DNA of 64,000 bases, taken from positions 1 through 64,000 of the forward strand of contig NZ_AP019740.1 in assembly GCF_006757745.1 (NCBI RefSeq), given 5' to 3'. This document shows positions 30,078-38,972 of this stretch, in pieces. The DNA is from Acinetobacter radioresistens DSM 6976 = NBRC 102413 = CIP 103788. Its GTDB lineage: Bacteria; Pseudomonadota; Gammaproteobacteria; Pseudomonadales; Moraxellaceae. Made by a program: the position numbers and the translations under genes. The notes below the pieces were generated by a model that was not told where the DNA came from, did no database searches, and saw nothing but the letters and a program-made list of their open reading frames with translations. Every line of letters starts with the position of its first letter. Positions within the stretch are counted from its first letter, which is position 1.

Positions 30078-31067
30078 TCAGTTTTTAGGTGTAGGGACCC
30101 AGACCACTTGGCTGACCTGGATTGATTTTGGAATTAATTTGACCTGTTGAAAGAGATCAGCAATTTCTTGTTGTGCCTGTACGACTTCAGGTTTAAGGCT
30201 ATAAATAGGAGAGGGTTTGAGCCGTTTATCTATAACCCGTTGGGCAATATTCTGTTTAAGGCCGGTACTTTGCTGATAAATCTTTAATGCCTGTTGCTGG
30301 TGTTGAAGTACCCATTGATCGGCAGTATTTAAACTTTGTAGGATCTTTTCAGTTGCACCGGGATGCTGCTCAATAAATTGTGGGTTAGCGATATAAAATG
30401 AATAAGTCCGTGCAAAGGCTTGGCCGTCAATTAATACCTTGGCTTTGGCATCCAGCTCTGCTGCACTTAAGTACGGTTCCCAGATCGACCAAGCATCAAT
30501 TGACTGTTTATCGAAAGCTGCCCGTGCATCTGCCGGAGGAAGCCAGATGGGCTGAATGTCCTGCCAGCTTAAACCAGCCTTTTGTAAAGCTTTAGCCAAA
30601 AGTTCATGAGCACTTGAACCTTTCTGTACCGCTATCCGTTTACCTTTTAGATCTGCAAGTGTACGAATTGAACTGTCTGCAGGTATTAATAATGCCTGTG
30701 CATTCTGGGGAACCACTTCATAGCCAATGTATTTCAGATCTTTCCCGGCCGCTTGTGCGAAAACAGGAGGAGTATTACCTACTGCACCAAAATCAATTGC
30801 GCCAACTGCCAGTGCTTCCAGCATTTGTGGGCCAGCTGGAAACTCTTTCCACGCCACCTGAACGCCGGGAAACTGCTGTTCAAATAGCTGTTGCTGGCGA
30901 GCGACTAACAGATTCAGTGAGGATTTCTGGTATCCGACCGCCAGGGTTTTGAGGTTGTCTTCTTGAACGGACTGTTGACCCGGTGCAGTATCAGAACTGG
31001 TTTTCTGGCAGCCACTCAGACCTAAGGCTATAAAACTGCTAATTAAAAAATTTTTGAGTGAGTACAT
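30078..31067 (-). CDS. ssuA: Sulfonate ABC transporter substrate-binding lipoprotein, copy 2
   Basis: The 329-residue protein has a lipoprotein signal with lipobox LSGC (C20), then an SsuA-type binding domain: VGYQKSSLNLLVAR near 45, EFPAGPQMLEALAVGAIDFGAVGNTPPVFAQAAG-like residues near 78-110, and AVQKGSSAHELLAKAL near 147. It binds aliphatic sulfonates for SsuBC. It follows a paralogue 18 bases upstream and precedes ssuD by 23 bases. Soluble periplasmic binding proteins are more usual in Gram-negatives; lipid anchoring is a point of interest. Confidence 0.88.
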   Translation of the reverse strand: MYSLKNFLISSFIALGLSGCQKTSSDTAPGQQSVQEDNLKTLAVGYQKSSLNLLVARQQQLFEQQFPGVQVAWKEFPAGPQMLEALAVGAIDFGAVGNTPPVFAQAAGKDLKYIGYEVVPQNAQALLIPADSSIRTLADLKGKRIAVQKGSSAHELLAKALQKAGLSWQDIQPIWLPPADARAAFDKQSIDAWSIWEPYLSAAELDAKAKVLIDGQAFARTYSFYIANPQFIEQHPGATEKILQSLNTADQWVLQHQQQALKIYQQSTGLKQNIAQRVIDKRLKPSPIYSLKPEVVQAQQEIADLFQQVKLIPKSIQVSQVVWVPTPKN

Positions 31068-31085
31068 CTGGCATCCTTCTTATTG

Positions 31086-32051
31086 TTATGGTGTTTGCTT
31101 TAAAATCGCAGCCTGAATATCAAGTTTGACAGGTATTAATTTTTGGGCATAAAAGGCATCAGCCACTTTCTGCTGCGCATGAGAAACTTCCTGGCTAATT
31201 GGTCTTACCCCAAAGCCCATACGTGAAATAGAAGTTTTTAAAATATTATGTTCCAGTCCGGTTGGTTGTTCTAACAGACTGGCTGCCTCGTCCTGATGCT
31301 GGGCAACCCATTGGGTCGTAGTGTTTAATTCTTGAATAATAGTCTGAATGACTTTTGGGTTGCTTTCTGCAAATTTACGGTCGGCCAGATAGAATTGCAG
31401 GTTATTGACCAACCCCTGACCATCCTTTAAAACCCGGGCACCAAGTTGCTGTTCTGCTGCGGCCAGGAAGGGGTCCCAGATTACCCAAGCATCGACAGAA
31501 CCACGTTCAAATGCAGCACGAGCATCTGCCGGTGGCAGATAGATCACCTGAATATCTTCAAGCTTTAAACCATTCACCTCTAAAATATTGAGCAGTAAAT
31601 AATGAACATTAGAACCTTTATTCAGTGCAATCCGTTTGCCTTTTAAATCAGCAACAGACTGTATGGGAGAATTCTTCTGGACTACCAATGCTTCCCCATG
31701 AGGCGCGCCCGGCTGATTTGCTACATAGACAATATTTGAATTGGCTGCCTGAGCAAAAATAGGGGGAGCTTCACCTGCTTCTCCAAAAGCGACACTTCCG
31801 ACATTTAAACCTTCAAGGAGCTGTGGACCTGCAGGAAATTCAACCCAACGAATCTTTATACCTTGTGATTTGAGAGCATTTTCCAGACTACCTTGGGCCT
31901 TTAGAATCGGTAAAATACCATATTTTTGAAAACCGATATTCAAGACCTGAGTCTGAGGGTCAGATTTGGAACAGCCACCTAGAAACAGGGCAGTTGCCAG
32001 ACTGCTCAATAAGATGGCAGAACGGGCCCAAGAAATTTGCTGGCTGTTCAT
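31086..32051 (-). CDS. Sulfonate ABC transporter substrate-binding lipoprotein, copy 1
   Basis: The 321-residue protein heads the operon. From ATG 32051 (MNSQQISWAR) it has a lipoprotein signal with lipobox LGGC near residue 27 and the same SsuA-type core as its neighbour (NIGFQKYGILPILKAQG, EFPAGPQLLEGLNVGSVAFGEAGEAPPIFAQ). AGGAGC stands a suitable distance upstream of 32051, so I prefer it to the in-frame ATG at 32084. Two similar binding proteins feeding one SsuBC pair suggest a wider sulfonate range, which is an inference. Confidence 0.87.
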   Translation of the reverse strand: MNSQQISWARSAILLSSLATALFLGGCSKSDPQTQVLNIGFQKYGILPILKAQGSLENALKSQGIKIRWVEFPAGPQLLEGLNVGSVAFGEAGEAPPIFAQAANSNIVYVANQPGAPHGEALVVQKNSPIQSVADLKGKRIALNKGSNVHYLLLNILEVNGLKLEDIQVIYLPPADARAAFERGSVDAWVIWDPFLAAAEQQLGARVLKDGQGLVNNLQFYLADRKFAESNPKVIQTIIQELNTTTQWVAQHQDEAASLLEQPTGLEHNILKTSISRMGFGVRPISQEVSHAQQKVADAFYAQKLIPVKLDIQAAILKQTP

Positions 32052-32360
32052 AGAAAAAGTGCTCCTGGCAGTGAAATTTAACAATCACATACAGCCTAAG
32101 ATGCCCGGTAATGCTAAAAAAATAAGCTTTTATCGTTTAGTCATGAAAAAAAAAGCTAAAATATAAAACTGCTTAACTTATGAGTATTTATGATTTAAAA
32201 ATTAATATTATTTTTAATTAAATATCTGAATATTATTATTAATTTTTTATTGAGCTAAAGAAGAACCAGAAATAATAATTAAAAACCTTAAAAATCCTAA
32301 TTTTTATTTCTGGTTCAAAGATATATTTATTAAAAATAAAGCTAAATATTAAGGCCGGTT
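32052..32360. other. Intergenic region between argA and the ssu operon, with a long inverted repeat
   Basis: This 309-base gene-free stretch should hold the ssu promoter on the minus strand at its left. It includes perfect 13-base arms GAACCAGAAATAA (32263-32275) and TTATTTCTGGTTC (32304-32316) around a 28-base AT-rich spacer. The arms lie 45 bases beyond the argA stop and may be a terminator variant or a regulatory site. Nothing else is evident. Confidence 0.6.
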
Positions 32361-33707
32361 CTATAACTGTTTTTTAAATACCAGTGAATTTCGCTGATAG
32401 TTATAAAGTGCCTGCCGGGTATTGGGTAAATCATCAACAGAGGCTGGCATGAAACCATGTTCTAGGAACCAGTGTGCTGTGCGGGTGGTCAGTACAAACA
32501 ACTGCTTGATTCCATTCTCTTGTGCCTTTTTTTCAAGAAAATTTAAAATCTGACTGCCTCGATTCGATTTGCGGTATGCCGGATGTACCGCTACACAGGC
32601 AATTTCTGCCGAAGGTATTTCATTCTTCAAAGTTGGAATCGGGTAAAGTGCCGCACAGGCGAGAATGGTACCGTCACGCTCAATGACAGCAAACTGGTTG
32701 ATTTCAGTTTCCAGCCGTTCACGTGAACGGTAAACCAGTATCCCTTCTTGTTCGAGGGGGCGTAACAGTTTGATCAGTCCACCTACATCCTGAATTCTGG
32801 CAATGCGGACTTCTTCATAATGTGCATCGGTGATCATGGTGCCAATCCCATCACGGGTAAATAGCTCTTCAATTAGCGCACCGTCATACGTATAAGAAAT
32901 CAGATGAACACGATTGACGCCTTCTAGGGAAGCATCGCGTGCCGCACGTAAATATAAAGCCTGGGTTGGATCTGCCTGTTCATGCTGTTCTATATAAGGG
33001 TCCAGCTGCTGAGATGTTAATTCACGTAATAATTGCTGTTTGGAATTTAATAGACCTTGCTGTTGGCCCAGAAAAATCAGTTTATCGGCTTTTAGGGCAA
33101 CGGCTGTCTTGGTTGCGACTTCTTCTGCCAGCAGATTGAAGACTTCGCCTGTAGTGGAGTACCCAGTCGGTCCGAGCAGTACAATACTGTTATGCTCAAG
33201 ATGTTGATAAATACTGGTACTGTCTATGGAGCGGACCTCACCGGTTAACTGAAAATCGATACCATCATGAATACCATAAGGTTTAGCAGTGACAAAATTA
33301 CCAGAGACTACATGGATAGCTGCGCCGTACATAGGTGAGTTCGCTAACCCGGTAGAAAGCAAGGCTTCAATTTGCAGACGGATTGAGCCTACAGCACTCA
33401 TGACACAGCCAAGAGACTCACGTGTAGTAATCCGGCGGTTCTTATGAAATGGTGCACTCAGCTGAAACTGTTCCAGATTCTGGTTAATCTGCGGACGGGC
33501 ACCGTGAACCAGAACCAGACGAATTCCCAAGGAATTGAGCAGGGCAATATCGTGAATAATATGCTGGAAATTATCATGGCAGACCGCCTCACCTCCAAAC
33601 ATGATGACAAAGGTCTTATTACGATGCGCATTAATATAGGGAGCAGAATGCCGGAACCAGCGTACATTGAGTTGTTCAGTAGTATTCGCGGTTTCCAGAG
33701 AATTCAT
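32361..33707 (-). CDS. argA: Amino-acid N-acetyltransferase (N-acetylglutamate synthase)
   Basis: ArgA makes N-acetylglutamate, the first step of arginine biosynthesis. The 448 residues consist of an N-terminal amino-acid-kinase domain (FVIMFGGEAVCHDNFQHIIHDIALLNSLG near 32-60, inactive as a kinase and used for arginine feedback) and a C-terminal GNAT domain (CVAVHPAYRKSNRGSQILNFLEKKAQ near 380-405). The length matches gammaproteobacterial ArgA. It appears monocistronic. Confidence 0.93.
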   Translation of the reverse strand: MNSLETANTTEQLNVRWFRHSAPYINAHRNKTFVIMFGGEAVCHDNFQHIIHDIALLNSLGIRLVLVHGARPQINQNLEQFQLSAPFHKNRRITTRESLGCVMSAVGSIRLQIEALLSTGLANSPMYGAAIHVVSGNFVTAKPYGIHDGIDFQLTGEVRSIDSTSIYQHLEHNSIVLLGPTGYSTTGEVFNLLAEEVATKTAVALKADKLIFLGQQQGLLNSKQQLLRELTSQQLDPYIEQHEQADPTQALYLRAARDASLEGVNRVHLISYTYDGALIEELFTRDGIGTMITDAHYEEVRIARIQDVGGLIKLLRPLEQEGILVYRSRERLETEINQFAVIERDGTILACAALYPIPTLKNEIPSAEIACVAVHPAYRKSNRGSQILNFLEKKAQENGIKQLFVLTTRTAHWFLEHGFMPASVDDLPNTRQALYNYQRNSLVFKKQL

Positions 33708-33780
33708 AATATGCCTGATCCAGTTGCTTATTCAGTCTGCTGATTCTAATCAAAAAACAGCAGGCAGGTATATAAAAAGC

Positions 33781-33811
33781 AAAAAAACACCCGGGTCAGT
33801 GCCCGGGTGAA
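33781..33811 (-). terminator. Rho-independent terminator after the first RcnB-like gene
   Basis: Perfect 8-base GC-rich arms CACCCGGG / CCCGGGTG with a short loop, followed on the minus strand by seven U, lie 23 bases past the stop at 33834. Confidence 0.9.
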
Positions 33812-33833
33812 TATGTATCGATATAGGACTGAA

Positions 33834-34190
33834 TTAGCCCAGAATCCGTATGATACGGTTGTTACGTTCATTGACCAGCACATAGTCACCATTAATTTTA
33901 TACCACTGCTGATAACGGGCAGGCTTATTCAGGTGACGGCTATCACGGTAGTCAACCTTGTAACGGTTGTTATCATACTGACGAGGCAGCACCTGACCAC
34001 TGCGCCATTCACGACTTGGATTTACTCGTGAAGATGAGCGGCGATCATCCCAGCGGCGGTCATCATAACGACGGTCATCATGGCTCCAGTGTGGGGTATT
34101 AGGGCGATCATAATGCTGTGGTGCGGCCATAGCACTGGTAGTAATCAGCGCGCTCAAAGATAAAGCGATACCTGTAAGTAATGTTTTCAT
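33834..34190 (-). CDS. RcnB-like periplasmic protein, copy A
   Basis: The 118-residue secreted protein has a signal peptide ending TTSAMA, then a segment rich in H, D and R (YDRPNTPHWSHDDRRYDDRR) and a C-terminal RcnB-type module: GQVLPRQYDNNRYKVDYRD, NKPARYQQWYKINGDYVLVNERNNRIIRIL. E. coli RcnB modulates nickel/cobalt homeostasis; a metal role is plausible here but no rcnA exporter is adjacent. A paralogue lies 225 bases upstream on the same strand. Each gene has its own terminator, so they may be separately controlled. Confidence 0.78.
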   Translation of the reverse strand: MKTLLTGIALSLSALITTSAMAAPQHYDRPNTPHWSHDDRRYDDRRWDDRRSSSRVNPSREWRSGQVLPRQYDNNRYKVDYRDSRHLNKPARYQQWYKINGDYVLVNERNNRIIRILG

Positions 34191-34350
34191 GTTTTTATCC
34201 TGCGTTGCAAGCTCATCAATTTATAACGCTACTTTAGGCAACAATTAGATATAAAGCATGAAAGCCGTTTTATTGAATTGTGAAATTAATGAAGGAATTG
34301 AGAAGGAAATTACGGATTAACTCGACAGAAAAAGCCAGTTAGCCCTATAT

Positions 34351-34381
34351 AAAAAGGCCTAAATTGTATTTAGGCCTTTTT
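34351..34381 (-). terminator. Rho-independent terminator after the second RcnB-like gene
   Basis: Perfect 14-base arms AAAAAGGCCTAAAT / ATTTAGGCCTTTTT with a TGT loop, 34 bases beyond the stop at 34415. Confidence 0.92.
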
Positions 34382-34414
34382 ATTCTGGATGAACGGAATA
34401 ATGAAGAATATGTA

Positions 34415-34792
34415 TCAGTCCATAATCCTGATAATACTGTGTTTATCTGAATCGACTAACAGATAATCATTATTGACCTTATACCATTGCTGATTACGCG
34501 AAGGTTTCGGTAGGTCATGATTTTCATATTCAACCTTATAGCCGTTGCCTCGGTAATGTTGCGGCATAATATAACCGGTTTGCCATTTGTGCTGTTTCAG
34601 ACGACTGACTCCACGTTCTTCACGCATACGACGCTGTTCACGGACAGAATCTTCGTCCTGCTGGAACATCTTGCCATGTGGCCCGCCACGTCGGTCCGAA
34701 TGGTCCTGATTTTTATGAGGAGGTGCTGCAAAAGCTACACTTGCCATGAAGGTAGAGAAAGATAATGCCAGCACAGCCATAATCTTTTTCAT
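34415..34792 (-). CDS. RcnB-like periplasmic protein, copy B
   Basis: The 125-residue paralogue of the gene at 33834-34190 has a signal peptide ending ASVAFA, a charged stretch (HKNQDHSDRRGGPHGK and later EDSVREQRRMREER), and the same C-terminal module with QTGYIMPQHYRGNGYKVEY and RNQQWYKVNNDYLLVDSDKHSIIRIMD. Function is unknown beyond similarity to RcnB. A good AGGATTAAAC lies before the ATG at 34792. Confidence 0.78.
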   Translation of the reverse strand: MKKIMAVLALSFSTFMASVAFAAPPHKNQDHSDRRGGPHGKMFQQDEDSVREQRRMREERGVSRLKQHKWQTGYIMPQHYRGNGYKVEYENHDLPKPSRNQQWYKVNNDYLLVDSDKHSIIRIMD

Positions 34793-35133
34793 GTTTAATC
34801 CTCAAATTCATACTTAAAATTTCTTTACCCATCTACTGTACGAAAAAAAAACAGAGAAACTGTGAAGATAATTCAACTAATTATTTAAAATTGCAGAGAC
34901 AATGCGTACTTAATATAAAACAAATTAAGTATTCTCCATACTATTATTATTTATATGTATCGGTAAATTTCTGCTTTAAATATTTAAGCTTATTTCTGCT
35001 TTTACTCATTCTTGGCATAGAGCAAGATATGATCTCGTCTATGCCTGTAACCTCTTTTGCAATAGCAGTAGTTTAACTTGGTATAGCCTGTTTTTATTTA
35101 AGCCAAACAGTGATTCAAAAATAAAATCCGAGA
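34793..35133. other. Gene-free AT-rich region upstream of RcnB-like copy B
   Basis: This stretch should carry the copy B promoter. A 61-codon plus-strand frame at 34891-35076 lacks a Shine-Dalgarno and homology and is not called. I see no hairpin with a U tract for the neighbouring SDR gene. Confidence 0.55.
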
Positions 35134-35880
35134 CTAATCCTGAGCATCGATACTCTGCCCATTCATATGACGGCTGTCTTCACCCATCAGGTATAAATAA
35201 GCCGGCATAATTGTTTCTGGTGTCGCTAGCACTTTTGGATCTTCATCTGGAAAAGCCTTAGCCCGCATGGCTGTTCGGGTGGCGCCCGGATTAATGCAGT
35301 TAAAGCGTATATTCGGATGCTGGTTTTCTACAGCAAACAGTTTGCTTACCGCTTCAATAGCAATTTTAGAAACAGAATATGCACCCCAACGCTCACGAAC
35401 TTCCCGGCCTACACCTGAACTGGCAAAAACTACTGAAGCATGTTCAGATTTTTGCAGTAGAGGCAATAGGGCCTGCGTTAGTACAAAGGGTGCTCGCAGA
35501 TTTACCGCCATCACGTCATCCCAGACTTCAGCTGGATAATGGGCCAGTTCGATACGCTCACCCAAGATACCGGCATTATGCAAAATTCCATCTAGACGTC
35601 CGAACTGTTTATCCAGAATATTGACCAGATGTTCATAATCCTGTGCAGAAGCACTGGACAGTTGTAAAGGCAAAATGGCAGGTTGAGGTGCCCCCAGTGC
35701 TTCAATTTCATCATAGATGACTTCAAGCTTGTTTAGGGTACGGCCATGCAAAACAACTGTAGCCCCATGCAGGGCATAACTTAAGGCAGCAGCGCGGCCA
35801 ATACCGTCACCTGCACCCGTGATCAGAATAACCTGATTTTTCAGTAAGTCTGGACGAGGTTGATATTGTGAGTATTTCAT
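35134..35880 (-). CDS. yciK: Short-chain dehydrogenase/reductase, YciK family
   Basis: The 248-residue SDR has the NAD(P) motif GAGDGIGRA near 22-30, NNAG variant HNAGILG near 99, catalytic serine in FASSG near 150 and YSVSK near 163-167. It belongs to the YciK group, oxidoreductases of unknown substrate. ATG 35880 is chosen because GAGGAGG stands 7 bases upstream. It is the third gene of ubiG-mupP-yciK, an order shared with Pseudomonas. Confidence 0.85.
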   Translation of the reverse strand: MKYSQYQPRPDLLKNQVILITGAGDGIGRAAALSYALHGATVVLHGRTLNKLEVIYDEIEALGAPQPAILPLQLSSASAQDYEHLVNILDKQFGRLDGILHNAGILGERIELAHYPAEVWDDVMAVNLRAPFVLTQALLPLLQKSEHASVVFASSGVGREVRERWGAYSVSKIAIEAVSKLFAVENQHPNIRFNCINPGATRTAMRAKAFPDEDPKVLATPETIMPAYLYLMGEDSRHMNGQSIDAQD

Positions 35881-35909
35881 AGGCAAACCTCCTCATTATT
35901 ATGATATGT

Positions 35910-36605
35910 CTAAAGTACTACGGGTTTTTCTGATTCCAGTTTCAGCAGTTGGCATACCTTCTGCCGCAGTTCGGAAATATCATTTACTATACAATCTGCC
36001 TGCCAGGCCGTTAAGTTATCTTTGTGGCTTAACGGTAAATAGCCGTAAGCAGCCAGGATGGTATACATTCCTGCATTACGACCAGCTTCAATATCACGCG
36101 GATGATCCCCGACATAAATAATCTGCTCTGCCGGAAGATTAATTTGTCTGGCAGCCAGGTACATCGGTTCCGGATCAGGTTTGGTTCTGGTGACATCCTC
36201 AGGGCAGACCAGTACTGCACAGCGTTCTGTTAAGTTGAGGGCAGCAAGTAAAGCCTCGCTTAAGCCACGGGGCTTATTAGTCACAATTCCCCAAGGAATA
36301 CCTCGAGCTTCCAGTTCATCAAGTAAAGGGTACATGCCTTCGAACAGGTCTGTCTCAACTGCAATATCTGCTCCATATAGGTCCAGAAAACGCTGACGGT
36401 GTGCCAGAAATACCGGATCATCGACCTCAAGATGCGGATAGACCAGTTTGACCATGGCTCGCGCACCTTCAGACACCTGGGTGCGGATCAGGTCTGCTGC
36501 TACCACCTCACAGTTTTCGGCACAGCACATATCCTGAATAATGCGGATAAAGTCAGCTGCGGTGTCAATTAAGGTACCATCAAGGTCAAACAGGACAGCT
36601 TTCAT
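35910..36605 (-). CDS. mupP: HAD phosphatase, probably N-acetylmuramic acid 6-phosphate phosphatase MupP
   Basis: The 231-residue HAD hydrolase has the catalytic motif DLDGT with D7 and D9, motif II in VTNKPRG near 111, and motif III/IV in KPDPEPMYL and [12 protein letters not shown] near 160-180. Family annotation is often Gph (phosphoglycolate phosphatase). I prefer MupP because the gene sits between ubiG and yciK exactly as Pseudomonas mupP does. MupP dephosphorylates MurNAc-6-P in the AmgK/MurU recycling route. It overlaps ubiG by 4 bases. Neither amgK nor murU is in this window. Confidence 0.72.
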   Translation of the reverse strand: MKAVLFDLDGTLIDTAADFIRIIQDMCCAENCEVVAADLIRTQVSEGARAMVKLVYPHLEVDDPVFLAHRQRFLDLYGADIAVETDLFEGMYPLLDELEARGIPWGIVTNKPRGLSEALLAALNLTERCAVLVCPEDVTRTKPDPEPMYLAARQINLPAEQIIYVGDHPRDIEAGRNAGMYTILAAYGYLPLSHKDNLTAWQADCIVNDISELRQKVCQLLKLESEKPVVL

Positions 36606-37321
36606 TCTGTGACTTCCTTAACGGTATGTACCATATAGTTGACATCTACATTCGGTGCCAGCCAGTAATGTTTGGTCAGCGGGTTGTAATGTAAACCGGT
36701 CATCTGTTTAAGCTCTAGCCCGGCAGCCCGGATGTCATGGGCCAGCTCGGATGGGCGTATAAACTTGTGATAATCATGAGTACCTTTAGGCAGCATCCGG
36801 AGTAGGTATTCGGCACCAATAATAGCGAACAGATAAGATTTCGGATTACGGTTAATGGTAGAAAAAAACACATGGCCGCCCGGTTTTACCAGAGTCTGAC
36901 AGGCTTTAATAATAGAAGCCGGATCTGGTACATGTTCCAGCATTTCCATACAGGTCACAATATCATACTGGCCCGCTTGTTCTTCAGCCAGCTGTTCTAC
37001 CGGAATTTGGCGGTACTCAATATTCTGCACATTTTCCTGCTGGGCATGCAGGCGGCCAACTGCTAAAGGCGCTTCACCCATATCTACACCCAGCACTTCA
37101 GCCGCACCGCGACGCGCCATACTTTCGGTCAAAATGCCACCACCACAACCTACGTCCAGTACCTTTTTACTAGCCAGGCCACCACTGAGCTCATCTACCC
37201 AGTTCAAACGCAAGGGATTGATCTGATGTAAGGGACGGAACTCAGAATGCTGATCCCACCATTTGGCTGCAAGTGCTTCGAATTTAGCAATTTCTTGTGG
37301 ATCAACATTCAGTTGCGACAT
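36602..37321 (-). CDS. ubiG: Ubiquinone biosynthesis O-methyltransferase
   Basis: UbiG performs both O-methylations in ubiquinone synthesis. The 239-residue protein has the SAM-binding motif VLDVGCGGG near 54-62, [11 protein letters not shown] near 126, and [19 protein letters not shown] near 156. Start ATG 37321 has GAGGTG 6-9 bases upstream, better than the in-frame GTG at 37330. It begins the ubiG-mupP-yciK operon and is divergent from dsbA. Confidence 0.95.
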   Translation of the reverse strand: MSQLNVDPQEIAKFEALAAKWWDQHSEFRPLHQINPLRLNWVDELSGGLASKKVLDVGCGGGILTESMARRGAAEVLGVDMGEAPLAVGRLHAQQENVQNIEYRQIPVEQLAEEQAGQYDIVTCMEMLEHVPDPASIIKACQTLVKPGGHVFFSTINRNPKSYLFAIIGAEYLLRMLPKGTHDYHKFIRPSELAHDIRAAGLELKQMTGLHYNPLTKHYWLAPNVDVNYMVHTVKEVTE

Positions 37322-37503
37322 GACAGTCACCTCATTATCCAGTTAATGATCAGGAATAAAATATTCAGACTTAGTGTAGCGTTAATTCCAGAAAAAGCGA
37401 TAAAAGCTGTAAAAAAGTTCACAGAAGGAAAACGATTCTGGCATATTTAATTTATAGTGAGCTCATAAACTCGGCATAACAATTCAGAGGAATCTCAGCG
37501 TCA

Positions 37504-38121
37504 ATGAAAAAGTTTATTTTAGGTAGTTTGTGTACTGCTGTAATGGCATTTTCAGGTAGTGCCATGGCAGCCAATTTCGTAGCAGGCAAGGATTATACCG
37601 TAGTGGCCAATCCTGTTAAGGTTGAAGTACCGGGCAAGATCGAAGTCCGTGAGTTTTTCTGGTATGGCTGTCCGCACTGTTTTAAGCTTGAACCGCATAT
37701 GCAGGCCTGGCTTAAAAAGATACCTAAAGACGTACGCTTTGTACGTACTCCGGCTGCCATGAATAAAGTCTGGGAACAGGGTGCACGTGGCTATTATGTG
37801 TCTGAGGCACTCGGTGTACGCCAAAAAACCCATCTGCCATTATTCCATGCAATTCATGTCAACAACCAGCAGATTTTTGACCAGGCTGCTCAGGCAAAAT
37901 TCTTTACCAAGTACGGTATACCAGAGAGTAAATTCAACAGCATGTTCAACTCTTTCTCGATTACCGGAAAAGTGGCGCAATCTAACCGTCTGGCGCAGCA
38001 ATACCAGTTAACTGGTGTACCCGCTGTAGTTGTAAATGGTAAATATATTATTCAGGGTGAAGATGCTAAAGTTACCCAGGTGCTTGATTTCCTGATTAAT
38101 AAAGAACGTAAAGCCAAATAG
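37504..38121 (+). CDS. dsbA: Periplasmic thiol:disulfide oxidoreductase DsbA
   Basis: DsbA introduces disulfide bonds into exported proteins. The 205-residue precursor has a signal peptide ending SGSAMAA (about 1-23), a thioredoxin fold with CPHC at 56-59, and the cis-proline region LTGVPAVVVNGKY near 175. CPHC is the classical DsbA active site. Likely local clients are the DUF6091-like proteins with conserved cysteine pairs, an inference. AGAGGAAT precedes the ATG; a strong terminator follows. Confidence 0.94.
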   Translation: MKKFILGSLCTAVMAFSGSAMAANFVAGKDYTVVANPVKVEVPGKIEVREFFWYGCPHCFKLEPHMQAWLKKIPKDVRFVRTPAAMNKVWEQGARGYYVSEALGVRQKTHLPLFHAIHVNNQQIFDQAAQAKFFTKYGIPESKFNSMFNSFSITGKVAQSNRLAQQYQLTGVPAVVVNGKYIIQGEDAKVTQVLDFLINKERKAK

Positions 38122-38142
38122 TCTATAGTTATTTAATTATTT

Positions 38143-38178
38143 AAGCCGTTTTCTGCCAGGGCAGGAAACGGCTTTTTT
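38143..38178 (+). terminator. Rho-independent terminator of dsbA
   Basis: A 14-base stem (AAGCCGTTTTCTGC with GCAGGAAACGGCTT, one wobble pair) is followed by a U run; it lies 21 bases past the dsbA stop and is shared with the converging TetR gene at 38201. Confidence 0.9.
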
Positions 38179-38200
38179 ATAGATAGTATTTAAACTGAAC

Positions 38201-38836
38201 TTAGAGTAATTCGCTGTCCAGCTCGAATGCATCCAGATTAATCGGTTGGCTTGGTAAAGAAAGTGCCTGATTGATATAAAGCTGAATCAATTTTTTACGT
38301 GAACCGATAGAACGCTGATAGTAGCTAGAATTAAGTAACAGGGCTGCACCATAAGTCAGGGACCAGATATAAGACAGATAGTCACGGATCGACATATCAT
38401 AATTTAATGATTTTAAATATTGTTCGGTGACTTCACGAATGGCCAGAATCCGTTCCTGCCGTACCTGATACAGCTCTTCAAAGAGTGTATTCAGACCGGA
38501 TGCTGTCATAGTCAGATGCTCTTCAAGCTGGTGCAGTAAAATAGTACGGCCAGGCGCAAGCAGGTGATGTAGCATATAGGCAGGTGCATATTCCCTAAAG
38601 TTACGATAAGGTGCACGGGAAATTTCCAGCAGTTGTCTTTCATTCTGGATCACCAGTTCCAGTAATAGCTCATTTTTACTTTTAAAATGCTTGTACAGTG
38701 TACCTTTGGCAATATCCAGCTCTGCAACCAGTTCATCCAGTGTAATTTCCTGATTATTTTCCAGTAGTAGCTTCTCTGCTGCCTGAAGAATGCGTTCTTT
38801 ACGTAATAAAAATTGTTTATGGCGCTCTGGATTCAT
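38201..38836 (-). CDS. TetR/AcrR family regulator
   Basis: The 211-residue protein has a TetR helix-turn-helix at about 14-60 (ILQAAEKLLLENNQEITLDELVAELDIAKGTLYKHFKSK-type pattern) and a helical ligand domain with no recognisable effector signature. The target genes are not clear: it ends towards dsbA and its promoter faces a second TetR gene at 38973-39611. It carries the TLYKHF recognition helix variant typical of the family. Specific function unknown. Confidence 0.85.
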   Translation of the reverse strand: MNPERHKQFLLRKERILQAAEKLLLENNQEITLDELVAELDIAKGTLYKHFKSKNELLLELVIQNERQLLEISRAPYRNFREYAPAYMLHHLLAPGRTILLHQLEEHLTMTASGLNTLFEELYQVRQERILAIREVTEQYLKSLNYDMSIRDYLSYIWSLTYGAALLLNSSYYQRSIGSRKKLIQLYINQALSLPSQPINLDAFELDSELL

Positions 38837-38972
38837 GCCTGTTTTCCGTTCCTTGCCGATGGCTATACTGTAGCAGTACTTACCTTACTGTAAAATTAAA
38901 CTATTTGTTGAGATAACAGAAAGCCAAAAGCCGGGTGATAGCAATTTTTGTGTTAAAAATTGGTGCTTAGCA

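Noticed and set aside
32715..32730. Palindrome CCGTTCACGTGAACGG in argA as parS
   Set aside because: It has the CACGTG core, but the arms are shifted against the parS consensus, and it is in frame in a conserved coding region.
34891..35076. 61-codon plus-strand frame upstream of RcnB-like copy B
   Set aside because: No Shine-Dalgarno, AT-driven composition, no recognisable domain, and it occupies the likely promoter region.
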